From the NCBI GenBank assembly GCA_018065645.1, contig JAGHSX010000100.1:1-35831 (forward strand): a stretch of DNA of 35,831 bases, read 5' to 3'. The position numbers and the translations under genes are program-made. A model generated the notes under the pieces. The model saw only the letters and a list, made by a program, of their open reading frames with translations, did no database searches and had not been told where the DNA came from. Source of the stretch: Candidatus Scybalousia scybalohippi. GTDB taxonomy: Bacteria > Bacteroidota > Bacteroidia > Bacteroidales > P3. This document shows, piece by piece, positions 27,116 to 35,542 of the stretch (positions within the stretch are counted from its first letter, which is position 1; every line of letters starts with the position of its first letter).

Positions 27116-27420
27116 TTACAATAATTCAACTGTGTATGTTATTTCTTGTTTTTTATATTTTTTGGTGTGAGTGGGATACCACTTTCTCCGAGAGAATCCC
27201 TAGTCATATATTAAGAATTTCTTTGTGTGTACTCTTGAGTATTGCTGTGTATAAAATAGATTTCATAACAGAATACCACCCTTCTATTCAATTCAGCTTA
27301 ATGGTAGCAGTTGTGTTTTCAACATTTATGAGTGTTAAGTTCATCCTGAAAAAATACCAACGAAATCGATTTAAACAAGAAGTAAAACAAAATTTAAGGA
27401 GACATAATTATGAGCAGTAA
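27112..27420 (+). CDS. small membrane protein, possible second holin/antiholin
   Basis: Several hydrophobic segments; ATG 27112 overlaps the preceding TGA. Confidence 0.45.
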   Translation: MITIIQLCMLFLVFYIFWCEWDTTFSERIPSHILRISLCVLLSIAVYKIDFITEYHPSIQFSLMVAVVFSTFMSVKFILKKYQRNRFKQEVKQNLRRHNYEQ

Positions 27421-29590
27421 AAGAATTGCAGACTTACCTGTAAAAAACCCAACAGATGCTATGAAAATCCCAACAGGTGGTTTTGGTGATTATGCCGTAA
27501 CACTCAAATCTATTTCTGAATGGTTGGTCGAGAAGTACTCTTTAGCAACAAAAGAAGAATTAAAACTTGTTGATGAAACATTAAAGTCTCTTATTGAACT
27601 TAAAGCTGATAAAACTTCTGTCTACACAAAACAAGAAGTTGATAACATTGTGACTCAAGCAAAGGAAAAGTTGGAACAATCTATTCAACTTACAGATTCT
27701 AGAGTTGGTAGTTTAGAGACGACTGTTGATAGTAATTATCAAACTCTTAGTCAAAATAAAGCTGATAAGAATAACGTGGTTAATTCTGTTGGTGGTAGAA
27801 AAGGTGATGTTACTTTTCAGCAGATTAAAGGTGGGCTGAATCTTGGTGATTTAGCTGATAAAAATGAAGTGGAGGTGATGGTTGACTCTAAAATTTCAAC
27901 TTGGTCTGGTATTGTTCAGGAAGAAAAAAATAAAGAGAATATCTCTACTCAAGACTTTGGTGCTGCGGGTGATGGTGTTAAAAATGATACAGCATCATTT
28001 GATGAGCTTGAGTTAGCATATCAAGACAGGAATATAGATTTACTCGGATTAAGTTATGTTGTTAACAAAATCCCAAACCAAAACAATTACGAAAACGGAT
28101 CGTTTATTGTAAACGGTAAGGAGTTTAATTCTGTAAAACCCCTAGAGAAGTCAAAACATAATAAAAAAATTAAGCTGTCAATACCTGTAAAATTTAAAAA
28201 TTACGATGCGGTTTTGATTGAGGACGGGGCAAATTGGTACTATCCTCAAGGGATCTGCTTTGATGAGAGCATGCATTTATATGTATCATACTCTAGTAAT
28301 TTCGGCTCATCTTCAAAAATATGCATTGTTAAGTATGATTTTGAGACTGGTGAAGAACTCGGATATTTAAAAGCAGGTATGGGTTACGGTGAGGGCTTTG
28401 CCGTTGTTGGTGATTTCCTCTATATCCGAAATAGCAATACAACCAGCGCACCAATTGAGAAATATAATTTAAGTGGTTTTGATTGGATCGGCGGAACTCC
28501 ACCATTGGTGCAATCTTACGATGTGAAAAACCTGTATCAGTTTTCATACCGCAACGGGTATTTTTATAGTGAGAATGCCGACCACGCTATCGGCTCGATT
28601 TTAGATAGAACAACCATCACTAAATATGATTTGAGTTTCAACCCTGTGGGTGTATTGCAATTACCTTTCCTGTATTCAGGGGGTTCATGGGTTGATGATG
28701 GTTCACAAATGATTAAACGTCAAAGTTTTTCGGTCGGCGATGGTTTTATTGTTGGGGGTTACGGTGGTTTAACTTCTGACACTAGCGGACTTTACGGGAT
28801 TGTGCGATTTAATACAAATGGTGATATTGATGAATCATTGCTGTATGACCAAAACAAAGCAAGAGCAATCATTGATTCAATTAAAACGCAAGGTGTAGCA
28901 AGTACTCGTATTGAAAATGAGGGTGTTGCCGTTTCTAAAGATAATAAAATCTATTCACTAACGATAACTAATGGTGTTGATGACGTAGGTGCTTATTACT
29001 ATATTGTCGAGCATTGCAGTGATGATGTCTTCGCTAAAAACTTCTCTAGCGCAGCAGTTTCGTACACTAATCGATCAAACTACGATGATTATATGCCACC
29101 ACGAGGTAAGAACGGTATCATGCTAAACCCCATCACGGGGTCAACCATGTCAACTTTAGAGCATATTATTTTATTTATGCGTAATAGTGGTTGTAGAAAA
29201 TTTACATTCTACAGCACAAGTTTTCCAAACATCTTAGATTACACTGGAACAGTCTTACCGTCAGGTAACGTTTGCGAAATACTTAACGCAAACAACGGAA
29301 CTTTTTATTACAAGTTGACACACACAACCCGACAACGAGTTTTTATCATCAATGGTTCGCCACGCACTCAAACTGAATGTACCAACTCTTTTGCTTATGA
29401 TGTAATTGCAGACGGTAATAACCTGCGATCACTAGGTACATCAGGTCGAAGATTCTCGAAGACATGGACTGTTCAATTAAGCGCATCAGGGCTAGGGGTT
29501 TATTCGGATAATGAGTCTGCAAAATCAGACGGGTTGGTTACTGGTGACTTCTATCGTACAAGTGATGGTACGGTTAAAATTGTTTTCTAA
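27410..29590 (+). CDS. tailspike/receptor-binding protein 1
   Basis: N-terminal anchor RIADLPVKNPTDAMKIPTGGFGDYAVTLKSISEWL; DFGAAGDGVKNDTASF; propeller-like repeats GICFDESMHLYVSYSS..GFAVVGDFLYIRNS.. Confidence 0.8.
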   Translation: MSSKRIADLPVKNPTDAMKIPTGGFGDYAVTLKSISEWLVEKYSLATKEELKLVDETLKSLIELKADKTSVYTKQEVDNIVTQAKEKLEQSIQLTDSRVGSLETTVDSNYQTLSQNKADKNNVVNSVGGRKGDVTFQQIKGGLNLGDLADKNEVEVMVDSKISTWSGIVQEEKNKENISTQDFGAAGDGVKNDTASFDELELAYQDRNIDLLGLSYVVNKIPNQNNYENGSFIVNGKEFNSVKPLEKSKHNKKIKLSIPVKFKNYDAVLIEDGANWYYPQGICFDESMHLYVSYSSNFGSSSKICIVKYDFETGEELGYLKAGMGYGEGFAVVGDFLYIRNSNTTSAPIEKYNLSGFDWIGGTPPLVQSYDVKNLYQFSYRNGYFYSENADHAIGSILDRTTITKYDLSFNPVGVLQLPFLYSGGSWVDDGSQMIKRQSFSVGDGFIVGGYGGLTSDTSGLYGIVRFNTNGDIDESLLYDQNKARAIIDSIKTQGVASTRIENEGVAVSKDNKIYSLTITNGVDDVGAYYYIVEHCSDDVFAKNFSSAAVSYTNRSNYDDYMPPRGKNGIMLNPITGSTMSTLEHIILFMRNSGCRKFTFYSTSFPNILDYTGTVLPSGNVCEILNANNGTFYYKLTHTTRQRVFIINGSPRTQTECTNSFAYDVIADGNNLRSLGTSGRRFSKTWTVQLSASGLGVYSDNESAKSDGLVTGDFYRTSDGTVKIVF

Positions 29591-29608
29591 AAAGTATTTG
29601 AGGTAAAT

Positions 29609-30220
29609 ATGAAAATGACTCAAGGGGGATTCAATATCCTCCGAGCGTCTTTAAGTAGAACGCTCACACAAGAGCAAGTGGATGGTATTAATCATTATGT
29701 TTCGGAAATTGATAAAGATGGAGGTATCTCTTATGCTCAAGCTTCCTATGTCTTAGCTACTGTGTGGCATGAAACAGCTACCAAAATGAAACCTATCGAA
29801 GAGTATGGTAAGGGTCAAGGAAGACCTTACGGTACTTGGCATAAAAACTCAAAAGGTGATCTTTATAGTTTCAAGAACGGGAATAAAAAAGAAGCTTACT
29901 TATACAAAGATTATCCACACCTTTACTACGGCAGAGGTGATACTCAAAACACTTGGTTTGATAACTACTCAAAACTCTCAAAAGTCTTTGGGGTTGACTT
30001 CTTAAGAAAACCTGAACTGCTTCTCACTAGAGAATGGTCTACTAAAGCTACTCTCTACTCAATGAAGAACGGTTTATATACAGGTAAGAAATTATCAGAC
30101 TATATTAACACAACAAAAACAGACTTCGTTAATGCTCGAAGAATTATTAATGGTGTAGATAGGGCAAGTCAAATTGCTAAGTATGCTGAAATATTCTTAA
30201 AAGCACTAAAGAGTTATTAA
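29609..30220 (+). CDS. GH19-type endolysin
   Basis: YVLATVWHETATKMKPIEEYGKGQG...YYGRGDTQNTWFDNY. Confidence 0.88.
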   Translation: MKMTQGGFNILRASLSRTLTQEQVDGINHYVSEIDKDGGISYAQASYVLATVWHETATKMKPIEEYGKGQGRPYGTWHKNSKGDLYSFKNGNKKEAYLYKDYPHLYYGRGDTQNTWFDNYSKLSKVFGVDFLRKPELLLTREWSTKATLYSMKNGLYTGKKLSDYINTTKTDFVNARRIINGVDRASQIAKYAEIFLKALKSY

Positions 30221-30281
30221 AAACTACTAAAGTAACAAAGTCATTAATGAATATTATTAAAACAACAATTAAGGAATCAAA

Positions 30282-30887
30282 ATGGGTTCATTTCTTATTA
30301 TTCTAAATGATGTAATTGGTAAAATTGGTTTATTTATTTACAAGAATTGGAAACCTGTTTTGGTTTCTTCTATTTTCATAATTTTGCTTTTCTTCACTAT
30401 CTCTTATAAACACCAAAGAGATTCTGCTGTAGAAAACTTAGAAAAGCATAAAGCAGAAATCAAAGAAGTAAATGAAAGAATTATAAAAGAGAAAAAGGAG
30501 CTAGTTGAGCAACACAAAGAGCTTGAAGAAAGACTCCAAGAAAAGTTTGATGAAAATCTAAAGGTGAAAGATGAACAAATTAAAAATCTTAATGATGCTT
30601 TGCTTAACTACCGTTCCACTAATGACAGCTTGCTCAAAAAAATCGATAATCGAACCACAAGTATTGTCACAAACAATTCCTCTACCAAAGAGGACTTCGT
30701 ACGATACGTCAATATTCTCAGTAAATTATATGGAGAAGCACTCAAAGATGGAGCAGAGTCATCTGAAGCAATTGAGCGATTAAAACCACACTATCAACAA
30801 TGTATTTCAGACTTCAACTCTTTATACAATGAAGTTGAAAACTATAACCATAATATTGAACAAATAAAAAATACTAAGGAAAAGTAA
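30282..30887 (+). CDS. i-spanin (Rz-like)
   Basis: N-terminal TM followed by a long coiled coil; hosts a nested lipoprotein ORF. Confidence 0.8.
   Translation: MGSFLIILNDVIGKIGLFIYKNWKPVLVSSIFIILLFFTISYKHQRDSAVENLEKHKAEIKEVNERIIKEKKELVEQHKELEERLQEKFDENLKVKDEQIKNLNDALLNYRSTNDSLLKKIDNRTTSIVTNNSSTKEDFVRYVNILSKLYGEALKDGAESSEAIERLKPHYQQCISDFNSLYNEVENYNHNIEQIKNTKEK
30571..30783 (+). CDS. o-spanin lipoprotein (Rz1-like), nested in +1 frame
   Basis: MNKLKILMMLCLTTVPLMTAC signal peptide and lipobox, prolines downstream; SD AAGGTGAAAG. Confidence 0.82.
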   Translation: MNKLKILMMLCLTTVPLMTACSKKSIIEPQVLSQTIPLPKRTSYDTSIFSVNYMEKHSKMEQSHLKQLSD

Positions 30888-33098
30888 ATGGCAGATTTAA
30901 GAATTGTAGATGCTCCTGAAATACTATTACAAGATGTTGAAGATGGGTTAAAGCTCCCTACGGGTGGTTTTGGAAATTATGCAATCACAATGAGTACTAT
31001 CTCGGATTGGTTGGTAAGGTATAAAGACTTAGCTTTGAAAAGTTACACTGATACTGAGTTGTATAAAAAGGCAGATAAAAGTTTCGTTGAAGCAGAAATC
31101 GGACGGTTAGGTACAGCAAGTAAATATAACGTTGAAGATTTACCTTTATCAAACCAACAAAAAATTATTAATAAAATGGGAGGTCTTACTTATTACGAAG
31201 AGGGTCAAGAGTACCCTTTACATGGTAGGGTTTTACTGAATAGTGGTGATGAGGTTGTGAGTATCATTGAAAAAAATACAAACAATCCAAACATTGATAT
31301 GACGGGGTGGGTTAATGCCGAGGACACATCCTACGCTTACACCGACCACACACCCCTCTCAAAACTAACAGGGGATAAAGCTGATGGTCAAGAAGTAGGA
31401 TTAGTTCTTAACTCTGCTGCTGCCACTCAGACTAATGTTCTTATTGATTTGAATTGCACCATCTCCACAAAAGTTATTATTGATAAGGCGGTAAGTTTTT
31501 TAGGTGTTAAGGGGAAATGGATCACTCAAAATACCGATATGGGGATTGAAGTTACTGCTTTAGGTGCAACCATAGATAAACTAAATATTGACACTAATGG
31601 GAATACTTATGGTATCTTTGAACACGGAACAGATAACCAGATAACAAATTTAAATTTCAGAGGAAATACGGGTCATTACATTTTATCGGGCGGGGTTAGT
31701 CCAAGTGTTTTTAACTGCTCTCACGAAAAGGGTTACTCTCAAATAACCCCATTTGTATTTTCAGGTGCGGAAGATTTCGAGATTACAAAATGCTTGCTCG
31801 ATGAATACACTGGTTTTGGTATTCAAGCTCGGTGGTGTAAGGGCGGAAAGATACACGATAACACCTCTAACGCTCTATTTAGCAAGGCACAAATAACCAC
31901 CTCTACATCAACAAGCTACTCTATTGATCTTGGGAAAACACATAACCGTTTTGGTGTAACCGTTACTAACGCTGAAGGCAAAGAAGTACCAGCTCCTTTT
32001 AATATCTCAGCGCCGACAGGAACAACTTATACAGTCACGCTTGATTTAGCGCCAACATCAGGTCGGACTTTGACGCTTTACGGTACAGATGCACTTGAGT
32101 CCTATCAGGTCAATTCTGGGTGTGATGGTGTCAAAATTTTTGACAACACGTCTAACGGGTCAGGCGATTCAAATATTGTTGTTGGTTGCGATTATCGTTG
32201 GAATGGTTCTGATTGGGTTCTTGATCCAAACAACGTAACTCCTTCAGACGAACCAATAAACACAACAATTGATGACAATACTTGCACAGAGGCACTATAT
32301 TCAAATATCGCAATCAATCACAGTCAACAACATGTTCAAATTACAAACAATAAGCTAAGTCGTGCAGCACTATGTCATGACCGTAATAACGCATTTAACA
32401 CAAACATTAATTGTAGTGCGGATGGGTTTGTCGATGGAAATTCGTTTGGTCGCAATGCAGGTACGGTGTTAAATAATATCAATTGTTTGCGGTCTGGTAG
32501 CGTAAGCAATAAAGTTGGTCGTGCGGGGCTTATTATTGGTAATAAGAATAATTTTTCCCTATCCTCTGACGTTTCTGGATTTACCCCAATATTCACTGGA
32601 GCTAACACTGAAGCGGTTGTCCGCAGACAGGGGGCGATCATTGAGGGTGAATACTCTCATGTTGGTGACGAAATTCAAAAAACATTTGAAGCCGCTTTTG
32701 TTGGAGATATGCCTGTCGCAACGGATAACTTTTCTTTCAGCAATGCAAATGGATTCCTAAACAAAGACACCGTTAACAATGTTGGAGGGAAAAACAGTGT
32801 ATTTATTAATGCTGGTGTAACCATTGATATTTCAGCAAAGCAAGGTATGCTAAATCGACTGAGCAATAAAATTGTTCGTGTTCGAATGTTTGTGAGTGGC
32901 AATGGTTCGATTAATTTCTTCCCTCTTTTTGCAGGGGCTTCTACAGCAGATATTAAAATAAATGCTGTAAATGAGTCTACATTTGTACAACGTGAAATCT
33001 ACTTCCCAACTGCACAACTCAATACTTTTTTAATTCGTCTAAGCACAAGTAACACTCTCTACATTCAAGACATTGATATAGCCTACTTAAGTATTTAA
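30888..33098 (+). CDS. tailspike/receptor-binding protein 2 (beta-helix-like)
   Basis: Anchor RIVDAPEILLQDVEDGLKLPTGGFGNYAITMSTISDWL; repeated strand-turn pattern (ITNLNFRGNTGHYI...FEITKCLLDEYTGFGIQARWCKGGKIHDNTS). Confidence 0.8.
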   Translation: MADLRIVDAPEILLQDVEDGLKLPTGGFGNYAITMSTISDWLVRYKDLALKSYTDTELYKKADKSFVEAEIGRLGTASKYNVEDLPLSNQQKIINKMGGLTYYEEGQEYPLHGRVLLNSGDEVVSIIEKNTNNPNIDMTGWVNAEDTSYAYTDHTPLSKLTGDKADGQEVGLVLNSAAATQTNVLIDLNCTISTKVIIDKAVSFLGVKGKWITQNTDMGIEVTALGATIDKLNIDTNGNTYGIFEHGTDNQITNLNFRGNTGHYILSGGVSPSVFNCSHEKGYSQITPFVFSGAEDFEITKCLLDEYTGFGIQARWCKGGKIHDNTSNALFSKAQITTSTSTSYSIDLGKTHNRFGVTVTNAEGKEVPAPFNISAPTGTTYTVTLDLAPTSGRTLTLYGTDALESYQVNSGCDGVKIFDNTSNGSGDSNIVVGCDYRWNGSDWVLDPNNVTPSDEPINTTIDDNTCTEALYSNIAINHSQQHVQITNNKLSRAALCHDRNNAFNTNINCSADGFVDGNSFGRNAGTVLNNINCLRSGSVSNKVGRAGLIIGNKNNFSLSSDVSGFTPIFTGANTEAVVRRQGAIIEGEYSHVGDEIQKTFEAAFVGDMPVATDNFSFSNANGFLNKDTVNNVGGKNSVFINAGVTIDISAKQGMLNRLSNKIVRVRMFVSGNGSINFFPLFAGASTADIKINAVNESTFVQREIYFPTAQLNTFLIRLSTSNTLYIQDIDIAYLSI

Positions 33099-33103
33099 CA
33101 AGC

Positions 33104-33130
33104 AAGTCCCTCGGGGCTTCTTTTTCTTTT
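33104..33130 (+). terminator. rho-independent terminator after tailspike 2
   Basis: AAGTCC-CTCG-GGGCTT followed by a T-rich tract. Confidence 0.8.
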
Positions 33131-33183
33131 AATATACAATGTATGTAAATTAAAAATCGTGCTTATAAGTAGGAAGAATGGTC

Positions 33184-33297
33184 GTGTTAGATTACATCTG
33201 TACCACCTTAGTTGTAGTGGTGTTTAACGTGGAATATGTCGCTAATTACATAACGTCTAACACATATACGATGTAATATCAAGTATTGTATCGTATA
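33184..33297 (+). ncRNA. candidate structured RNA
   Basis: GTGTTAGA/TCTAACAC 8-bp stem enclosing ACCAC/GTGGT; adjacent 14-bp hairpin TATACGATGTAATA-TCAAG-TATTGTATCGTATA. Confidence 0.45.
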
Positions 33298-33406
33298 TTT
33301 TATTTTGGAGAACCTGTGTAAGACCATGAAAAAAAATACTCACACTGATTTTAACAGTTGGGGAAAGAGTACCCTGCAAAATCTTCATTGCTGATTAAAA
33401 AACTTA

Positions 33407-33428
33407 GAGACCTTCGGGTCTCTTTTTT
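33407..33428 (+). terminator. rho-independent terminator
   Basis: GAGACC-TTCG-GGTCTC-TTTTTT. Confidence 0.93.
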
Positions 33429-33469
33429 ATTGTCTGTAGAAAAGTATTCAATATAAAGCAATTCCAAAG

Positions 33470-33720
33470 TTATCCACAACTACCATAAAGCTATAATTTA
33501 AACTATCCCAAATTCACTAATTAACAGTGCCAAATTTCCTATATAACTATCCCGTTTTTCCTTATAACAGTACCAAATTTGGGATACGGAATCTAAAAGA
33601 ACCTTAAATTAATCTAAAATTAATCTTTTAAGGAATTTTTATTTAAAAATTTGTTGAACAGAGATAAAAGCACAACATTAAAGTGTTGACACATATCTTA
33701 TAACAGTGGTAAATTTAACA
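33470..33720 (+). other. candidate replication origin (DnaA box plus iteron-like repeats)
   Basis: TTATCCACA at 33470-33478; related repeats with AAC at 33501, 33523, 33545, 33566 (22/22/21-bp spacing) and a further copy at 33702; AT-rich tract 33590-33660. Confidence 0.6.
33686..33715 (+). promoter_or_regulatory. promoter for the winged-helix gene, overlapping a repeat copy
   Basis: TTGACA (33686-33691), 18-nt spacer, TAAATT (33710-33715). Confidence 0.55.
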
Positions 33721-33753
33721 CCGTTACCTAATATGTAGTTACGAGGAAAGAAG

Positions 33754-34455
33754 ATGGGTGTTGAAGCAACTAGATTCGCTTGGGGAGTAAACCTTTCTGA
33801 CTACAAAAAGCGTTCTACTAAAAGACTGGTATTATTAGCATTAGCTGATCGTGCTAACAAAGAAGGTATTTGCTTTCCATCTGTAGCACGTATTTCTGAA
33901 GACACATGTTTAGATCGTAAAACTATTATGTCTACAATCCAAGATTTGATCTCTATGAATATCTTAGTTGATACAGGTGAAAGAAAGGGAGCTACAATGC
34001 AAGTCCGAGTTCTACAAGTAAACATGTCATTTAAAGCTCCTGTAGTGAGTGTACAGGAAGATAAAGAAGAATCTGATACGAACGTACCTGAAGAAGCTAA
34101 AGATGCTGTAAACGAAGCTGAGAGTGATTCTAATGAATGTGCTGTTGTAGTTATTGGTGATAACAAAAAACCTTGCACATCTATTGAAGACTTTGAACCT
34201 GAAATTGTTATTGATACACCTAAACCATCTGCACCTAAACAACCAAAGACTAATTGGATTCCTAAACATGAGTATGCTAAGAAGTTGAAAGAACAACGTG
34301 AACTTGAGAAACAGAACCAAGAGTTTATTGTACCACAAAGTATGAAAGCATCTTGGAAAGAAGGGTTTACACGAGACACTAAAGAAGTTGTTAAGGGGAT
34401 TCCTAAAGGGTTGCTTTCTGATCCACGTATTGCTAAGATGTTAAAACGTAAATAA
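33754..34455 (+). CDS. winged-helix DNA-binding protein, probable replication initiation protein
   Basis: KRLVLLALADRANKEGICFPSVARISEDTCLDRKTIMSTIQDLISMNILVDTGERKG is typical of phage replication/HTH_36-like domains; C-terminal linker. Confidence 0.72.
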   Translation: MGVEATRFAWGVNLSDYKKRSTKRLVLLALADRANKEGICFPSVARISEDTCLDRKTIMSTIQDLISMNILVDTGERKGATMQVRVLQVNMSFKAPVVSVQEDKEESDTNVPEEAKDAVNEAESDSNECAVVVIGDNKKPCTSIEDFEPEIVIDTPKPSAPKQPKTNWIPKHEYAKKLKEQRELEKQNQEFIVPQSMKASWKEGFTRDTKEVVKGIPKGLLSDPRIAKMLKRK

Positions 34456-34471
34456 TAAAGGAGGTTTAGTA

Positions 34472-34708
34472 TTGAAAGTTTACTGTGTCAATGAATGGGT
34501 GGAATATTTTAATAATCGAGATAACGACTGTTTCTACTATGACCCACTTTGGAGTATGGGTTCTCATATTATTAATGGTGAAGTTTGGTATGAATGTTAT
34601 TACAAGATTAGTGATACTTTAGCATCTGACTACGATTTCTCTAGTAGAGATTTAAAAGAAGTGTTTGAGTATATGCAAAATTGTACAGGTGAAATTTATT
34701 ATTACTAA
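34472..34708 (+). CDS. hypothetical protein
   Basis: TTG start, SD AAAGGAGG. Confidence 0.55.
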   Translation: MKVYCVNEWVEYFNNRDNDCFYYDPLWSMGSHIINGEVWYECYYKISDTLASDYDFSSRDLKEVFEYMQNCTGEIYYY

Positions 34709-34722
34709 AGGAGGGTATTAGA

Positions 34723-34962
34723 ATGAAATTATTAAGAAACCTTTTAAGGAAGTTTGTAAGTAGGTTTCTAATTAGAAAAGGTTCTAAAGTTGTAACTATT
34801 GGTGATGACCCGATATCTGATGTTCAAAATGTTGTGTTGGTTACACACGGAATGATCTTCACTAAAGAGTGGAACTATAAAGTTTCGTATGATTACAACG
34901 ATGTTCGACTAGCAAGACGTAAAGAAATCAAGCAGGGATTTAAGGATAAGGGATATGATTAA
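34723..34962 (+). CDS. hypothetical protein
   Basis: SD AAAGGAGGG, tightly packed. Confidence 0.6.
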   Translation: MKLLRNLLRKFVSRFLIRKGSKVVTIGDDPISDVQNVVLVTHGMIFTKEWNYKVSYDYNDVRLARRKEIKQGFKDKGYD

Positions 34963-35137
34963 AGAATGTAGAGACGTAACACTGAGTGAAGCATTAGATT
35001 ACATTGATAACTTTGGTGGTGTGGAGAAAGCACAACGTAGGAAGTATCTATCGATGTTTATTACTTACGAAGATTATGAATACCATAACAAGTGTTTAGT
35101 GTTATATGAGGATTGGTTGTTAGGAGATGATGTATGA
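34955..35137 (+). CDS. hypothetical protein
   Basis: Overlaps the previous stop; same strand. Confidence 0.5.
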   Translation: MIKECRDVTLSEALDYIDNFGGVEKAQRRKYLSMFITYEDYEYHNKCLVLYEDWLLGDDV

Positions 35138-35346
35138 TAGATTTTACTTTCTTATATGCAATAAAAAACACCCCAACATTACTGTGGAGTGTTAGAGCAA
35201 AGAGTGATGTTAATAGTGTTGGTAAACGTAGACGTTCTTATGGTTTAACAAAAGAGAAAGCACAAAGATTATCCAGTACTACTCGAAATAGTTATTTAGA
35301 TCAATACTGCGACTACAAAGTAAAGGAGTTAAACGATGATCGTTGA
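35134..35346 (+). CDS. hypothetical protein
   Basis: ATGA overlap with its neighbour. Confidence 0.5.
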   Translation: MIDFTFLYAIKNTPTLLWSVRAKSDVNSVGKRRRSYGLTKEKAQRLSSTTRNSYLDQYCDYKVKELNDDR

Positions 35347-35542
35347 AAACAAAGTATTAGAGATTCTTGGTAAGCACCCTAAAGAGTTTACATCTCCATT
35401 ATTTAGAATGACTCAAGCTAAACTCGAAGGGTATGATGTTGATAGTTTTCGTAAGATGCTACATGTAATGAAAGACAATGGTTTAATTACTTATGTACCT
35501 GAAACTAAATACTCACTACCTTATTGGGAGATTAAACGATGA
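35336..35542 (+). CDS. hypothetical protein, winged-helix-like
   Basis: KVLEILGKHPKEFTSPLFRMTQAKLEGYDVDSFRKMLHVMKDNGLITYV. Confidence 0.5.
   Translation: MIVENKVLEILGKHPKEFTSPLFRMTQAKLEGYDVDSFRKMLHVMKDNGLITYVPETKYSLPYWEIKR

Noticed and set aside
34027-34338. 103-aa antisense ORF
   Set aside because: Same shadow-ORF argument; low-complexity Phe/Arg-rich
33801-34379. 192-aa antisense ORF opposite the winged-helix gene
   Set aside because: Ser/Thr/Leu-rich shadow translation of a clear + strand gene, no SD or recognisable motif
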